Assembly (NCBI GenBank): GCA_964444795.1
Contig: CAYUIQ010000077.1
Span: forward strand, 1-32,284
Direction: 5' to 3'
From: JABMRP01 sp964444795
GTDB taxonomy: Bacteria; Planctomycetota; Planctomycetia; Pirellulales; Thermoguttaceae
Length of the DNA: 32,284 nucleotides
Positions 16,901-22,817 of the stretch are shown one piece after another. Made by a program: the position numbers and the translations under genes. Each line of letters starts with the position of its first letter. The stretch's first letter is position 1. The notes beneath the pieces were generated by a model that saw only the letters and a list, made by a program, of their open reading frames with translations, had not been told where the DNA came from and searched no databases.

Positions 16901-17713
16901 CTGGAGAATCTGCCCGCACAACGAACCCTGTGGCGCATCTCCGGTCCCGGGCAATGGGAACCGACCCAGGGACTGCCCAACGACGAACTCCAACGGCTTA
17001 CCCCCCTGGAGTACGACCTGGCACGCATCAAGGATGCGGCGGCGGCCGTGCAGCGAAGCGCCGCTTCGTTACTCGATGACCCGGAAGCGAAAACGCCCTG
17101 GTATCGGCGTTGGGCAACGCGGCTGATCTTTACGGAGGAGAGAATTCGACGGCTCCTCGACCAAACGGCCCAAAGCCCGCAAAATGTTGAGACCGTCATC
17201 GCCGCGTTGGATACCATCGAAGGGCAACAAACGGAAATCACCCGGGATCTGGAAATCGATCGCCCGGTCCAGGCGAGTGAGGCCGTCGAACCGACCGAAC
17301 TCTGGTGCCGCCTGCTCGACCACCGGTTCGGTTCGACTCATCTGCGTCTGCAGGCCGGCACGGAGGCTCCCACGGTTGGTTATCGGGGCAAGCCTCACGC
17401 TGACTTGGGATACCGGTTGATGCTCGCCGCTGTGGTGATCGGCGCGATCCTGCTGGCGGCGCTCGGCTGGCAATGGCCGGCGGCGCGCGCCTGGCTGCGG
17501 CGATGGCCGGGCACGGTCGCCGTGCTGGTTGGGACCGCATGGTGGCTGTGGCTTGCCTTGCCCTTTCTCGGGATTTTGATCGTCGCCGCCGGGTTGATCC
17601 GGTGCGCAAGCCGACTTCGCGGCCGCGGGCATTTCGTGCCCGTCACCATGATCCACGCCGATACTCCCAGGCCCTCGGCCATTTCTCACCACGGCACGCA
17701 GCCACCGGGCTAG
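10919..17713 (+). CDS. Giant envelope protein, double-unit form (2264 aa), unknown function
   Basis: A 2264-aa protein with a basic N-terminus and signal segment (hydrophobic about 31-48). It consists of two units like the preceding protein. Unit 1 (about 60-1110) opens with FRRVYAPADRR and LPIDAKTFEELLRKA and has STRLALDLP (about 217). It ends in hydrophobic segments (about 1042-1105). A further segment, VVALIVVAILSVCAHARG (about 1133-1150), resembles an internal signal-anchor. Unit 2 (about 1160-2230) opens with HRLFIPVDD and has PRLVTSTLELNLP (about 1312-1325). It ends in a helical stretch (about 2020-2130) and hydrophobic segments (about 2165-2228). Ectodomains are beta-rich; no enzyme motif is visible. 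The ATGA overlap with the upstream stop implies translational coupling. Probable role: large inner-membrane-anchored envelope scaffold or adhesin-like protein (inference). Confidence 0.85.
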   Translation: MSRRRCKRHGGRTGAVLVSETKPGNCLARFTVFSLIAGVLLMAAGAVADEPDRPGSAGAANAPLQFRRVYAPADRRIDWPRDPVPYLPIDAKTFEELLRKAHGATTSTESPRGASMVSAEYEARLEGDDLLVGTAVAQVEHAAETPTLLSLQPCRLAVANPLWQSTEPMPAVMGLGADGTLGVRVEQSASLAFDWTFRGRRNGVLVTEFLLEFPACPSTRLALDLPDDLVPEVDGALVSPIGDAVEGRRQWRIEVGGHHRFLLRIAPVESPSPAQSRVSVRQSTRYHLKKEGLEVQTRLELDVSGDPLSRLTVRLDPGLQLVDVRLGETIVPWLDVTRLDPAQPTSPAGKIVLELPETIRGTGRTLQLLAVAPLQLDRRWRLPTIGLFDGFWQEGVATLAVDGSLLLQAVTPDACWQTGISRLPASQGGETLDFQASAADASLGVTVTRRQSPLRVDALTIVELGATKTTGRVALLLAVADGRHFEFETDVAQRWIVDAVEADPPEALDDWTEILGPARRRKLRISLAKAVTPGRPIRLTILGRDLRSPVARDLTLATLSPLRLAGGNDGRRTVAVSAAQPYHLRVSGTEQIEGVRRAHLPRWHQEILKELPGCLLLENHLQTEDVRVRLAQQQASYTGTIRVEASVSDGRLDETYWLRCVPQASGVERIVVHFSQRREVSPQWTLGTEGAEQLTAAPLDEAGKETASGGETWEIVLPRPRSVPFDLRASRSVRLADEQPIGLAWLPEAAAQRATLVIRAAGATPLRIDNRHLYPVPTAAAAPDRHQTARAAYRYEPARHAGYSAAVAVSVSLEPTSTTPMAWAWSCRLQSRFEPDGQGSHLVTYHMESVGGEQLQLTLPPSATADAVRGVWIDGTRTAWQAADDEADHRLTVALPTGRKFSRLSVSFLTAGASLGILGRLDAPLPEAHFPVLTRHWTVWLPPGFQRLASQADLGRPGKTVTQRLFGPLGRGRADGPAGNDKSLRLPRPSTETASNGSPWHGLPPMPFGAEDTRGWTMHDLEIPASQGAQLTVVDRGSIHALGWIAFLAAVAVGRWLLIRCPVGLLLLAGLFGVVALVLPDPLVPPASGAVLGTLFALTWGLARRRDALAPSHDEKSEPSTQRHTNSPAVSAGVVALIVVAILSVCAHARGDPADTLPQPPATIHRLFIPVDDKRQPTGDQYDVPAALYNALRHRADALTGEPQWVLGAGAYRGNLVPRVGRGGFTVADFKASYDLLVIGKPARIHIPLQLPGANLLPEGATLDGRTILAEWGSDGKSLILNDVPEPGRYRLELSLQPALRDENGSSGFDLLIPRLVTSTLELNLPLGTPPIRVPTAVGSVVLEEGGQRLVADLGPTDRLGVDWAQSEGLGGDRTVTTEELYWVKIRPGSVVIDARLTFRGDSRQLTQVLLAADPRLRMLPVDDANTTIVAVQVTPGQPQTIRMDLAETDSNQVVVEATFLLSGASGVGNLRLPHLQTQDTRPTARWVAVTVDPSLQYKMPSSEETDVVPVADFSSQWGASEAKPQWVYRLAPDSHAPWLLTTSRVPNETVADQVVAVSFDLGEAEIHYQAELTPNRGRHFQHRLQGPPGMKIDRVSVLAGEEERAARWSGDPTSGLITVFLSEPVSGRHELMLRGRLSYPAKKTMPLPVVSMTDCQLRSTDIAIFRRPAVSVLVTARSGLRKVEAPNVNGENSGLGRLHEGYTGDGKPIDAMVSVGPNLPDVIADQVTRLVWDGQAWRLHLDVQMDVRDGWLDAIRFDVPPGWIPSEEVEPAARATVTEILGTDRRQLVVRPPDAIQGPYRLRVSGELKRGLEDQLRVPPITMRSAKEVRQYVLLPSRYAAKAVRWETQGLQKTTLPEELDASSTSSSAEVYRVTDENFLAVLKPAERSVAQARVDSAEIQVAWDEGDSYRGVAAITLEPARLSEVFLIMPQGQQPLAVFVAGVPAVPEATRRPDRFRVPLGPAALPQRIEVLFSGTLPSWTSSRHRRFESPSLENLPAQRTLWRISGPGQWEPTQGLPNDELQRLTPLEYDLARIKDAAAAVQRSAASLLDDPEAKTPWYRRWATRLIFTEERIRRLLDQTAQSPQNVETVIAALDTIEGQQTEITRDLEIDRPVQASEAVEPTELWCRLLDHRFGSTHLRLQAGTEAPTVGYRGKPHADLGYRLMLAAVVIGAILLAALGWQWPAARAWLRRWPGTVAVLVGTAWWLWLALPFLGILIVAAGLIRCASRLRGRGHFVPVTMIHADTPRPSAISHHGTQPPG

Positions 17714-18126
17714 TATGAGCAGGCCGTGCCGGGGGCACCTCGGGGATCCCCACGTCCCCACCCGCCGCGCGTGGGATCGCAAGGGCGAGACCCCTTGCCA
17801 TCGAAGCGGAACTCGCTAGGGTACAACGGTTTGCACCGACGCCACGAGGTGAGGTGCCCGCGGGTATTTCACAACCCCAAAGCGTCGTCACCAGGGGGGC
17901 AGTCGAGATGGCCGGCTGGTTGGAGAAAAAGACGATCACCCGGCCCCGTTTCGTATTGGCGGAATCGGGATCTTGTGTTAACGTACTGTCGACATTGCGA
18001 GTGCCGGCGCCAGCGGCTGCAGGGACATGGCGGCGCGGGGTCGGCAAGGGGAACCATCGTTCGGCGACGATGGCCAAAGTACCGCGGAGTCGAGTCCGTT
18101 TCAGGCCGACATGGAAGGAGGCCAAA
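17714..18126. other. Gap downstream of the giant genes
   Basis: No gene is supported here. A 7-bp hairpin, GCAAGGG (17779-17785) with CCCTTGC (17792-17798), lies 66 nt after the giant gene but lacks a T-run, so it is at best a weak terminator. A candidate promoter for the rimI-like gene lies at 17956-17984. The frame running into rimI from 17854 lacks family similarity in its first 91 codons and is treated as leader. Confidence 0.45.
17956..17984 (+). promoter_or_regulatory. Candidate promoter for the rimI-like gene
   Basis: TTGGCG (17956-17961) and TAACGT (17979-17984) are separated by 17 nt, close to sigma-70 spacing with moderate consensus match. A start near 17991 would give a leader of about 135 nt before the ATG at 18127. 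Confidence 0.3.
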
Positions 18127-18648
18127 ATGAGTTCCGTTCGGAAACCGGCGGTGCGAGTTCACATTCGATGGATGATCCGCCGGGATATGCCCGAGATCCT
18201 TCGAATCGAAGGCCAAAGCTTCGAGTTTCCTTGGGACGAGGAAGATTTTATCCGCGCCTTGAGGCAACGGAACTGCATCGGCATGGTGGCCGAACACGAC
18301 GATCGCGTCGTGGGATTCATGATCTATGAATTGCAGAAGACTCGCCTTCATATCCTCAATTTTGCGGTCGGGGTTGACTACCGCCGCCAGGGAGTCGGCG
18401 ATCAGATGGCCGGCAAGCTGATCAGCAAGCTTTCGGCCCAACGGCGCAATCGAATCGTTCTGGAAGTTCGCGAGCGGAATCTTCCCGCCCAGCTCTTCTT
18501 CCGCGACGGAGGCTTCCGCGCCGTGAGCGTCTTACGCGACTACTACGAAGATTCGCCCGAGGACGCTTACGTCATGCAGTATCGGTATCGTGCGGTCGAG
18601 GCCGAACCGATGCAGCCGGTCAACCGGATCTCCAAGCGAGCCGGCTGA
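18127..18648 (+). CDS. rimI: RimI-like GNAT N-acetyltransferase
   Basis: A 173-aa GNAT acetyltransferase resembling RimI, which acetylates the N-terminus of ribosomal protein S18 using acetyl-CoA. Seen in order: the RRDMPEILRIEGQSFEFPW start typical of RimI (18-36), VAEHDDRVVGFMIYEL, the beta4 strand LHILNFAVGVDYRRQGVG with the acetyl-CoA loop RRQGVG (86-91), and IVLEVRERNLPAQLFFRDGGF (110-130), the RimI-type LEVR..N..A..F...GF signature. The ATG at 18127 has a near-perfect AAGGAGG 6 nt upstream, which fixes the start. The length is slightly above the usual ~150 aa because of a C-terminal tail. The substrate is inferred from family only. Confidence 0.88.
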   Translation: MSSVRKPAVRVHIRWMIRRDMPEILRIEGQSFEFPWDEEDFIRALRQRNCIGMVAEHDDRVVGFMIYELQKTRLHILNFAVGVDYRRQGVGDQMAGKLISKLSAQRRNRIVLEVRERNLPAQLFFRDGGFRAVSVLRDYYEDSPEDAYVMQYRYRAVEAEPMQPVNRISKRAG

Positions 18649-18768
18649 ATATCGTTGCGTTCCGGTAAGAGGGAACAGGCACCTCTTGCCGGCTCGACCC
18701 GCGTGGCGGCCGGTATCTGGTGCTCCGCGCAAGGGATATCCGTCCCGTTTTCCGCTCCGCACGGTTCC

Positions 18769-19248
18769 CTACACGGGAACGATTGTGACTTCCATCGCCG
18801 GCAGCTCGACCACGGCCAGCGAGTATGTCCCTCGACCGCCCAATGGCCCCGGGTTGAGCGCGAGCGTCGATCCCTGTAAGAACTGGGTGGCCGAGTGGGT
18901 GTGACCAAAGCAGACCAGATCCCACTGGTTGTCCTGGACCGCCTCGGACAACCGCTGTTGGTCGTCGCCATGGAGAAACGCGACACGCTTGGCGGCCAAT
19001 TCCAGGTGGCCGAACTGCCCGTGCCAAATCTGACCCGCCGCAGTCACGGCCTCATGCAACGGACCGACCCGATCCACGTTTCCCGAGACGAAATGGGTGG
19101 GCCATTGGGAGAAGAGTGGTACAATCGCTGGGGAGCCGACGTCGCCACAATGAAGGACCAACTCGAGATCGAAATCCGCCAGGATTCGGACCACCTCGGT
19201 CGTGGCGTGGATGCGTCCGTGCGTGTCGCTAACTACCCCGATGAACAT
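18769..19248 (-). CDS. YfcE-type metallophosphoesterase
   Basis: A 159-aa calcineurin-like phosphoesterase of the YfcE/MJ0936 type. Metal ligands are visible in order: Asp8 and His10 (GVVSDTHGR), Asp36 (HCGDVGS), Asn57 (SGNVD), His93 (LHGDD) and GHTHS with His116 and His118. Such enzymes hydrolyse phosphodiesters with Mn2+ or Ni2+; the natural substrate is unknown. The start at 19248 is placed so that the protein begins MFIGVVSDTH as in the family. No strong Shine-Dalgarno is seen, and an upstream ATG at 19290 is possible. The gene is divergent from the acyltransferase gene, with 40 bp between the starts, so a shared control region is likely. Confidence 0.9.
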   Translation of the reverse strand: MFIGVVSDTHGRIHATTEVVRILADFDLELVLHCGDVGSPAIVPLFSQWPTHFVSGNVDRVGPLHEAVTAAGQIWHGQFGHLELAAKRVAFLHGDDQQRLSEAVQDNQWDLVCFGHTHSATQFLQGSTLALNPGPLGGRGTYSLAVVELPAMEVTIVPV

Positions 19249-19288
19249 CAGTCGACGATCCGAACGAGACAAAGGGCTTAGATTTCCC

Positions 19289-20068
19289 ATGTTATCGGCC
19301 ACCGGCACCGACATTCTTGCATCGGGAGTTCTGATTGCCCTGGGACTGACCCTGGCGACGCGGTTGTGGTCGGTGAAACAGAGCACCCCGTATAACGGGG
19401 GGCAGTTTGCCCTCTATCTGATCAATACGTCTTTAGCTCGCCTGTTCTGGAGGGCGGGCGTGTCCCGGCCGCTCCCCGTGGCCACCGATCGGGGGGCAGT
19501 GATCGTTTCCAACCATCGTTCCCCTGTCGATCCCGCCTTCATCCAACTCGCGTCCGGCCGGCTCGTCCACTGGATGGTTGCCAGGGAGTTTTGCGTCATG
19601 CCCGTGGTGTCCTGGTTCTTTCGTACCTGCCGCTGCATTCCGGTGGGTCGAGGTGGGATCGACACGGCGGCCACGAAACAGGCCATTCGCATCGCCCAGC
19701 AAGGCGGACTCGTCGGCCTGTTTCCCGAAGGACGCATCAATGAGAGCGACCGCCTTCTGCTGCCCGGGCGACTTGGGGCGGCCATGATCGCCCTGAAGGC
19801 CGGCGTGCCGGTCATCCCCTGTTACGTGGCCGGCTCGCCCTTCGACGGCGTCGTTTGGCACAGCCTGTTCACCCCGGCGCGGGTCACGTTCCGGGTGGGC
19901 GATCCGATCGATCCGTCGGAGTTTCCCAACTTGGATGATTCGCGCCAGGCGTTCAGGGAGTTGAGCTTGCGACTGATGCGAGACATTGCCCATCTGGCGG
20001 GCAGGCCCGATTTCGTTCCCACGCTCGCCGGCCGGGCTGGCCGGCCGATGAATGACCTGCCGACCTGA
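19289..20068 (+). CDS. PlsC-type 1-acyl-glycerol-3-phosphate acyltransferase family protein
   Basis: A 259-aa membrane-associated acyltransferase. An N-terminal hydrophobic helix (about 8-25) is followed by the catalytic HX4D motif in SNHRSPVDP (His76, Asp81), then RTCRCIPVGRGG and the substrate-binding FPEGRI (145-150), then a hydrophobic VPVIPCYVAG. It probably transfers an acyl chain to lysophosphatidic acid or a related lysolipid at the cytoplasmic membrane. Membership of the LPLAT superfamily is clear; the acceptor is not. The ATG at 19289 overlaps the minus-strand ATG at 19290, an alternative start of the phosphoesterase gene. No strong ribosome-binding site is seen. Confidence 0.9.
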   Translation: MLSATGTDILASGVLIALGLTLATRLWSVKQSTPYNGGQFALYLINTSLARLFWRAGVSRPLPVATDRGAVIVSNHRSPVDPAFIQLASGRLVHWMVAREFCVMPVVSWFFRTCRCIPVGRGGIDTAATKQAIRIAQQGGLVGLFPEGRINESDRLLLPGRLGAAMIALKAGVPVIPCYVAGSPFDGVVWHSLFTPARVTFRVGDPIDPSEFPNLDDSRQAFRELSLRLMRDIAHLAGRPDFVPTLAGRAGRPMNDLPT

Positions 20069-20182
20069 AGGGCATGGGGGGGGTGACGCTTGACCGTCCG
20101 GGTGGGGCGGCTCGAAATCGGGCGGCAATTTTTGTCGATCCTTGCAGAGGCGAGTCACTTTGTCCGTGACAGACGATCCGTG

Positions 20183-20437
20183 TCATTTGTCTTTATTCTT
20201 GCCTTTGCTCTTCCCGCCTCCACCGTCACTGTCACTTCCGCTGTCACTTCCGCCCGACTCGCCGGCAATGGCGCTGTAGATGTCGTCGAACCACTCGGCG
20301 GTCCCGATGCCAAACGATTGGACGGCAACAATGAAAGCCACGAGGATGAGCGAGAGGATGAGGCAGTACTCGATGGCGCAGATACCGCGTCGAGTTGCCC
20401 CGCCCACGAGCTTTCGCAGCCCACAACATTGCGACAC
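20183..20437 (-). CDS. Flp/Fap-type pilin-like small protein
   Basis: An 84-aa protein with a type IVb (Flp) pilin signature. A short basic leader (GLRKLVGGATRRG) ends in Gly18, followed by ICAIEYCLILSLILVAF. Glu at +5 and Tyr at +6 after the predicted prepilin-peptidase cut are the Flp hallmarks. The hydrophobic helix spans about 21-40. The tail is unusual, with alternating Gly, Ser and Asp ending in a Lys-rich GKSKGKNKDK. I choose the GTG at 20437, preceded by GGTGGA about 9 nt upstream; a longer frame to 20575 would overlap the upstream gene. It follows the HAMP-domain gene by 46 nt on the same strand. No tad or pilus assembly genes are in the window. Confidence 0.75.
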   Translation of the reverse strand: MSQCCGLRKLVGGATRRGICAIEYCLILSLILVAFIVAVQSFGIGTAEWFDDIYSAIAGESGGSDSGSDSDGGGGKSKGKNKDK

Positions 20438-20483
20438 AGCGGCCCGTCCACCACTCGCGCGGCGGCTGACCCTGTGAAGAAAG

Positions 20484-21002
20484 CTAGCTTGCCTCACTGG
20501 ACAGTTCCTCTGGGGTGGTCCCGTGGGAAAGGACAAGGCCGTCGAGTGTCGATTCATCCGGCGCGGGGGGATCAATCGAGTCGCCGACGAGTTCCACGGC
20601 GTGGAGTCGCGCCAGCGTGTCGATCATCGCGTTGAAGTCGTCCTGCATCTCCAGCAGTTCGTCGCCGTCGCGCAGTTTAACCCGGCGGATGGGCTCCTCG
20701 GCGGCGATCTCGCGGGCGGTCTTGCGGAAGCGATAGATCGGCCCGGCCACTTTGTGATAAAACTTCACGGCGTCCCAGGCAAACGCGGGCACCAACACGG
20801 CGAAACAGATCAGCATCGGATAAGAATCCTGGAGGAACAGCCCGAATTGCTCCAGCAGATTGCCTTGCCCCTCTTCCAGCAGGCGCCAGGCGAAGAGCAG
20901 GTTGAACAGGGTCACCTGGTAGATGAGCCAGTAGATCACCATGCGGGCGATGAGTTTGTACTGGAATCTGGCGACCAGTTTTCGACGACGACGTTCGGCC
21001 AT
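20484..21002 (-). CDS. HAMP-domain membrane protein without an output domain
   Basis: A 172-aa inner-membrane protein. After a basic start (MAERRRRKL) come two membrane helices (about 18-38 and 60-78) and a HAMP linker (about 78-130). The linker contains AGPIYRFRKTAREI, with the conserved Pro, and GDELLEMQDDFNAMIDTL. A short acidic tail follows. HAMP linkers usually pass signals to a kinase, cyclase or methyl-accepting domain, but none is present here. It may act in trans on a separate partner. AGGA about 10 nt upstream supports the ATG at 21002. The Flp-like pilin gene follows 46 nt downstream, suggesting an operon and perhaps a surface-related job (inference). Confidence 0.82.
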   Translation of the reverse strand: MAERRRRKLVARFQYKLIARMVIYWLIYQVTLFNLLFAWRLLEEGQGNLLEQFGLFLQDSYPMLICFAVLVPAFAWDAVKFYHKVAGPIYRFRKTAREIAAEEPIRRVKLRDGDELLEMQDDFNAMIDTLARLHAVELVGDSIDPPAPDESTLDGLVLSHGTTPEELSSEAS

Positions 21003-21150
21003 GGAATCGTATTCCTGTTGACAACGGGAGCGGTGTTCCAGACAGCCGTCGCGTCCGAGCATGGACGCGCGCGGCGTGACGAGGAGGCCATGGCGCGAAC
21101 CGACGGCCACCGCGCAACTCTAGGTCACCGTTGTCAGGCGGGCGAGCGTT

Positions 21151-21190
21151 GATGGCCGAACATTACGGATTTTCCGAATGTTCCGCCATC
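21151..21190. repeat. Long inverted repeat downstream of the CAP-domain gene
   Basis: GATGGC (21151-21156) and GCCATC (21185-21190) enclose GAACATT/AATGTTC and CGGA/TCCG arms. Together they form a ~17-bp stem with one mismatch, one bulge and a TTT loop. It lies 14 nt past the CAP-gene stop. No T-run follows on either strand, so it is more likely a 3' mRNA-stabilising or rho-linked hairpin than an intrinsic terminator. Confidence 0.65.
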
Positions 21191-21204
21191 GCGTCGAAAT
21201 CGGC

Positions 21205-21621
21205 TTATCGCAAGAACTGTTGGCACCAGTAGATCGTGCCGGCCGGGGTCCTAAACGCCGCGACGCCGATCCGTTTGTAGGATCGATTGAGAATGTTGGC
21301 ACGGTGGCCCGACGAGTTCATCCAGCTCCGCAACACGGCCTCGCTGTTGCGCTGGCCGTACGCGATATTCTCAGCCACCCCCGAATGGGAATGATGCATC
21401 ACGCGGCGGTTGGCCATCCACGAGGCGTGCTTTCGGGCCGAGTTGAGCAACTTCGGATCGACTTGCAGCGGCGTCAAGCCACGCTTGGTCCGTTCCAAGT
21501 TGGTCAGGGTAATGATGTTCCGCTCGATCTGTCGAAGTTCGAGATCCGGCTTGGTGGCGGCCGGGGAAACGTCCTCTGCGCCAAGGAAGGCCACGAGACA
21601 AAGGATTGCGGATGCGGACAT
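21205..21621 (-). CDS. Secreted CAP (SCP/PR1-like) domain protein
   Basis: A 138-aa protein with a short signal peptide (MSASAILCLVAFLGA) and one CAP domain. Conserved CAP features are ITLTNLERTKRGLTPLQVDPKLLNSARKHASWMA, HSHSGVAENIAYG (Glu85) and SWMNSSGHRANILN (His106), followed by RIGVAAF and YWCQQF. The His/Glu cavity residues of the family are present. Bacterial CAP proteins of this type (YkwD-like) are extracellular; some have been linked to proteolysis or lipid binding, but the role here is unknown. GAGGA about 8 nt upstream supports the ATG at 21621. It stands alone on the minus strand, about 200 bp ahead of the HAMP gene. Confidence 0.9.
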   Translation of the reverse strand: MSASAILCLVAFLGAEDVSPAATKPDLELRQIERNIITLTNLERTKRGLTPLQVDPKLLNSARKHASWMANRRVMHHSHSGVAENIAYGQRNSEAVLRSWMNSSGHRANILNRSYKRIGVAAFRTPAGTIYWCQQFLR

Positions 21622-22430
21622 GTGCTGTTCCTCAATTGCACGGGAAGGAAAATGGGGGTGGGTGCGGCGCGACACTTAGGCGGGTGCCGAAAAATGGTGT
21701 GACCGGGTCGCCATGCGGCGGATCGGCGGAGGCGGGCGAAAGCGGTTCCCCTTTTGTGGTGTCGCTACCGCGTGTGGCAAAAACTCTGGGAGAACCCAGC
21801 GAAACTCGCCAGGTGAGGCCTATAGCATACCAAGCCGTGACGGCATTGCAAGGAGTCTGGCGCGCGGCAACCCGAAACCGTAGTTGCCAACCATGGGTAG
21901 ACAAGCCCCCTCGATCACCATGGGGGGGGTGACTTGCCCTGAAGACGCGAGCGAAGTCGCTCAGAACGTGCCGTGTGGCGAGAACCGGCCGCTTTCCCGT
22001 TGGCAAAACAGACCCCATCCCGATCTTCTTCGGAGCCTGAATTTGACCGGCCCGTGTGTCGCTTACCCCGCCCTACGTGAAAAATGCGGGCAGAATTCAG
22101 GCGGGGGACTGATCGAATATCGGTCCCACAGGGTCACGGGCACTGCCCCCGCTGGAGAGCCGGTCTACTGACGTTCCCCCCATGCCAAACCGATGTCCAC
22201 GGGGCTTGGCCTCCCGTGGCTTGAGGGCTTTTGACAAGAATTTGGGGAATAGCCTGCCAATGTCGGCTTGCCAATATCCAGGATTCCGGTAAGCTTTGAG
22301 GAATTGCCGGGGAAGATGGAGACGCAGGAATGTTCGGTGGCCATCTGTGTCTCGTCGCTACCGGTGGGCATGAATCGGGGCATCCCTGTTGCGTTCCGGC
22401 AAACTGAACCGTCCGACCGTGGGCGATTCC
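21622..22430. other. Long gene-free stretch upstream of tRNA-Arg
   Basis: These 809 bases contain no gene I can support; the open frames are short and rich in Arg, Pro, His and Gly. The stretch holds a G8 string, CATGGGGGGGGTGAC (21918-21932), shared with 20073, and a nested inverted-repeat block at 22036-22128. A 7-bp hairpin also lies at 22198-22220 (CCACGGG with CCCGTGG). On the minus strand the block contains ACGTAGGGCGGGGTAAGCG, resembling the widespread intergenic GTAGGGTGGGTTAAGCG-type repeat (from memory). It may be a decayed mobile or repeat-rich region. Confidence 0.45.
22036..22128. repeat. Nested inverted-repeat block
   Basis: GCCTGAATT (22036-22044) pairs perfectly with AATTCAGGC (22095-22103) around a 50-nt loop that itself can pair (CCCGC with GCGGG). 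Just after it, GGGACTGAT (22106-22114) pairs with ATCGGTCCC (22120-22128) with one wobble and a 5-nt loop. The block lies in a gene-free region and could be a folded RNA or a relic of a REP-like element. Confidence 0.5.
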
Positions 22431-22503
22431 GCGCCTGTAGCTCAGGGGATAGAGCGACGGTTTCCTAAACCGTAGGTCGCAGGTTCGATTCCTGCCAGGC
22501 GTA
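22431..22503 (+). tRNA. tRNA-Arg (anticodon CCT)
   Basis: A 73-nt cloverleaf: acceptor GCGCCTG with CAGGCGT (one G-U pair), D arm GCTC with GAGC, anticodon stem ACGGT with ACCGT around loop TTCCTAA (anticodon CCT), and T arm GCAGG-TTCGATT-CCTGC. The discriminator is A and CCA is not encoded. It decodes AGG arginine codons. Confidence 0.97.
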
Positions 22504-22817
22504 CTCGGCGCACCAGGGAACGATTACATCGGAGAGAGATCGCCGGGAAGAATGTAGCGTAACACGGCTTCGGAGTGCTGGAGAGATAAAAGGATCAGCT
22601 TGCCTGCCGTATTTCTTTTCCGCCAGCGATACCTGGTGAATATCGGCAGGAGATATGGTCGATATTCGGGTTGGTCAATCCAGAGGTCGATGGTCGGCGA
22701 ATTTCGCCCCTCGGCCGGGTTGCCCCCGCGTTGCGATTCGTACACTTCTTTTCATACACCTCTTCTCATTAATTAGTGTCGATTCCGAATTAGTGTCGAT
22801 TCCGATGGAGGAAGGCG
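22504..22817. other. Intergenic region between tRNA-Arg and the response regulator
   Basis: No gene is firmly supported. A 73-codon minus-strand frame (22524-22745) has no recognisable domain and I do not call it. The last ~80 bases are AT-rich compared with the surroundings and end in the 17-bp tandem repeat, so they probably hold the regulator's promoter, though I could not place a clear -10/-35 pair. Confidence 0.4.
22772..22805. repeat. Perfect 17-bp tandem direct repeat before the response regulator
   Basis: ATTAGTGTCGATTCCGA occurs twice head to tail (22772-22788 and 22789-22805) without mismatch. The second copy ends 12 nt before the ATG at 22818 and abuts the GGAGGAAGG ribosome-binding site. 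It may be an operator pair or a recent slippage duplication in the 5' leader. Confidence 0.8.

Noticed and set aside
17854..18126. N-terminal extension of the RimI-like protein by 91 codons
   Set aside because: The perfect AAGGAGG before the ATG at 18127 and normal RimI length make the short form the real one.
21632..22018. A 128-codon minus-strand frame in the gene-free stretch
   Set aside because: Rich in Pro, Arg and His, no domain, no good ribosome-binding site, and it crosses a repeat-like region.
22431..22503. tRNA-Arg as an integration site for a mobile element
   Set aside because: No integrase, no repeat of the tRNA 3' end and no foreign-looking genes nearby.
22524..22745. A 73-codon minus-strand frame between tRNA-Arg and the regulator
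   Set aside because: No recognisable domain or ribosome-binding site; kept only as a remark in the intergenic entry.
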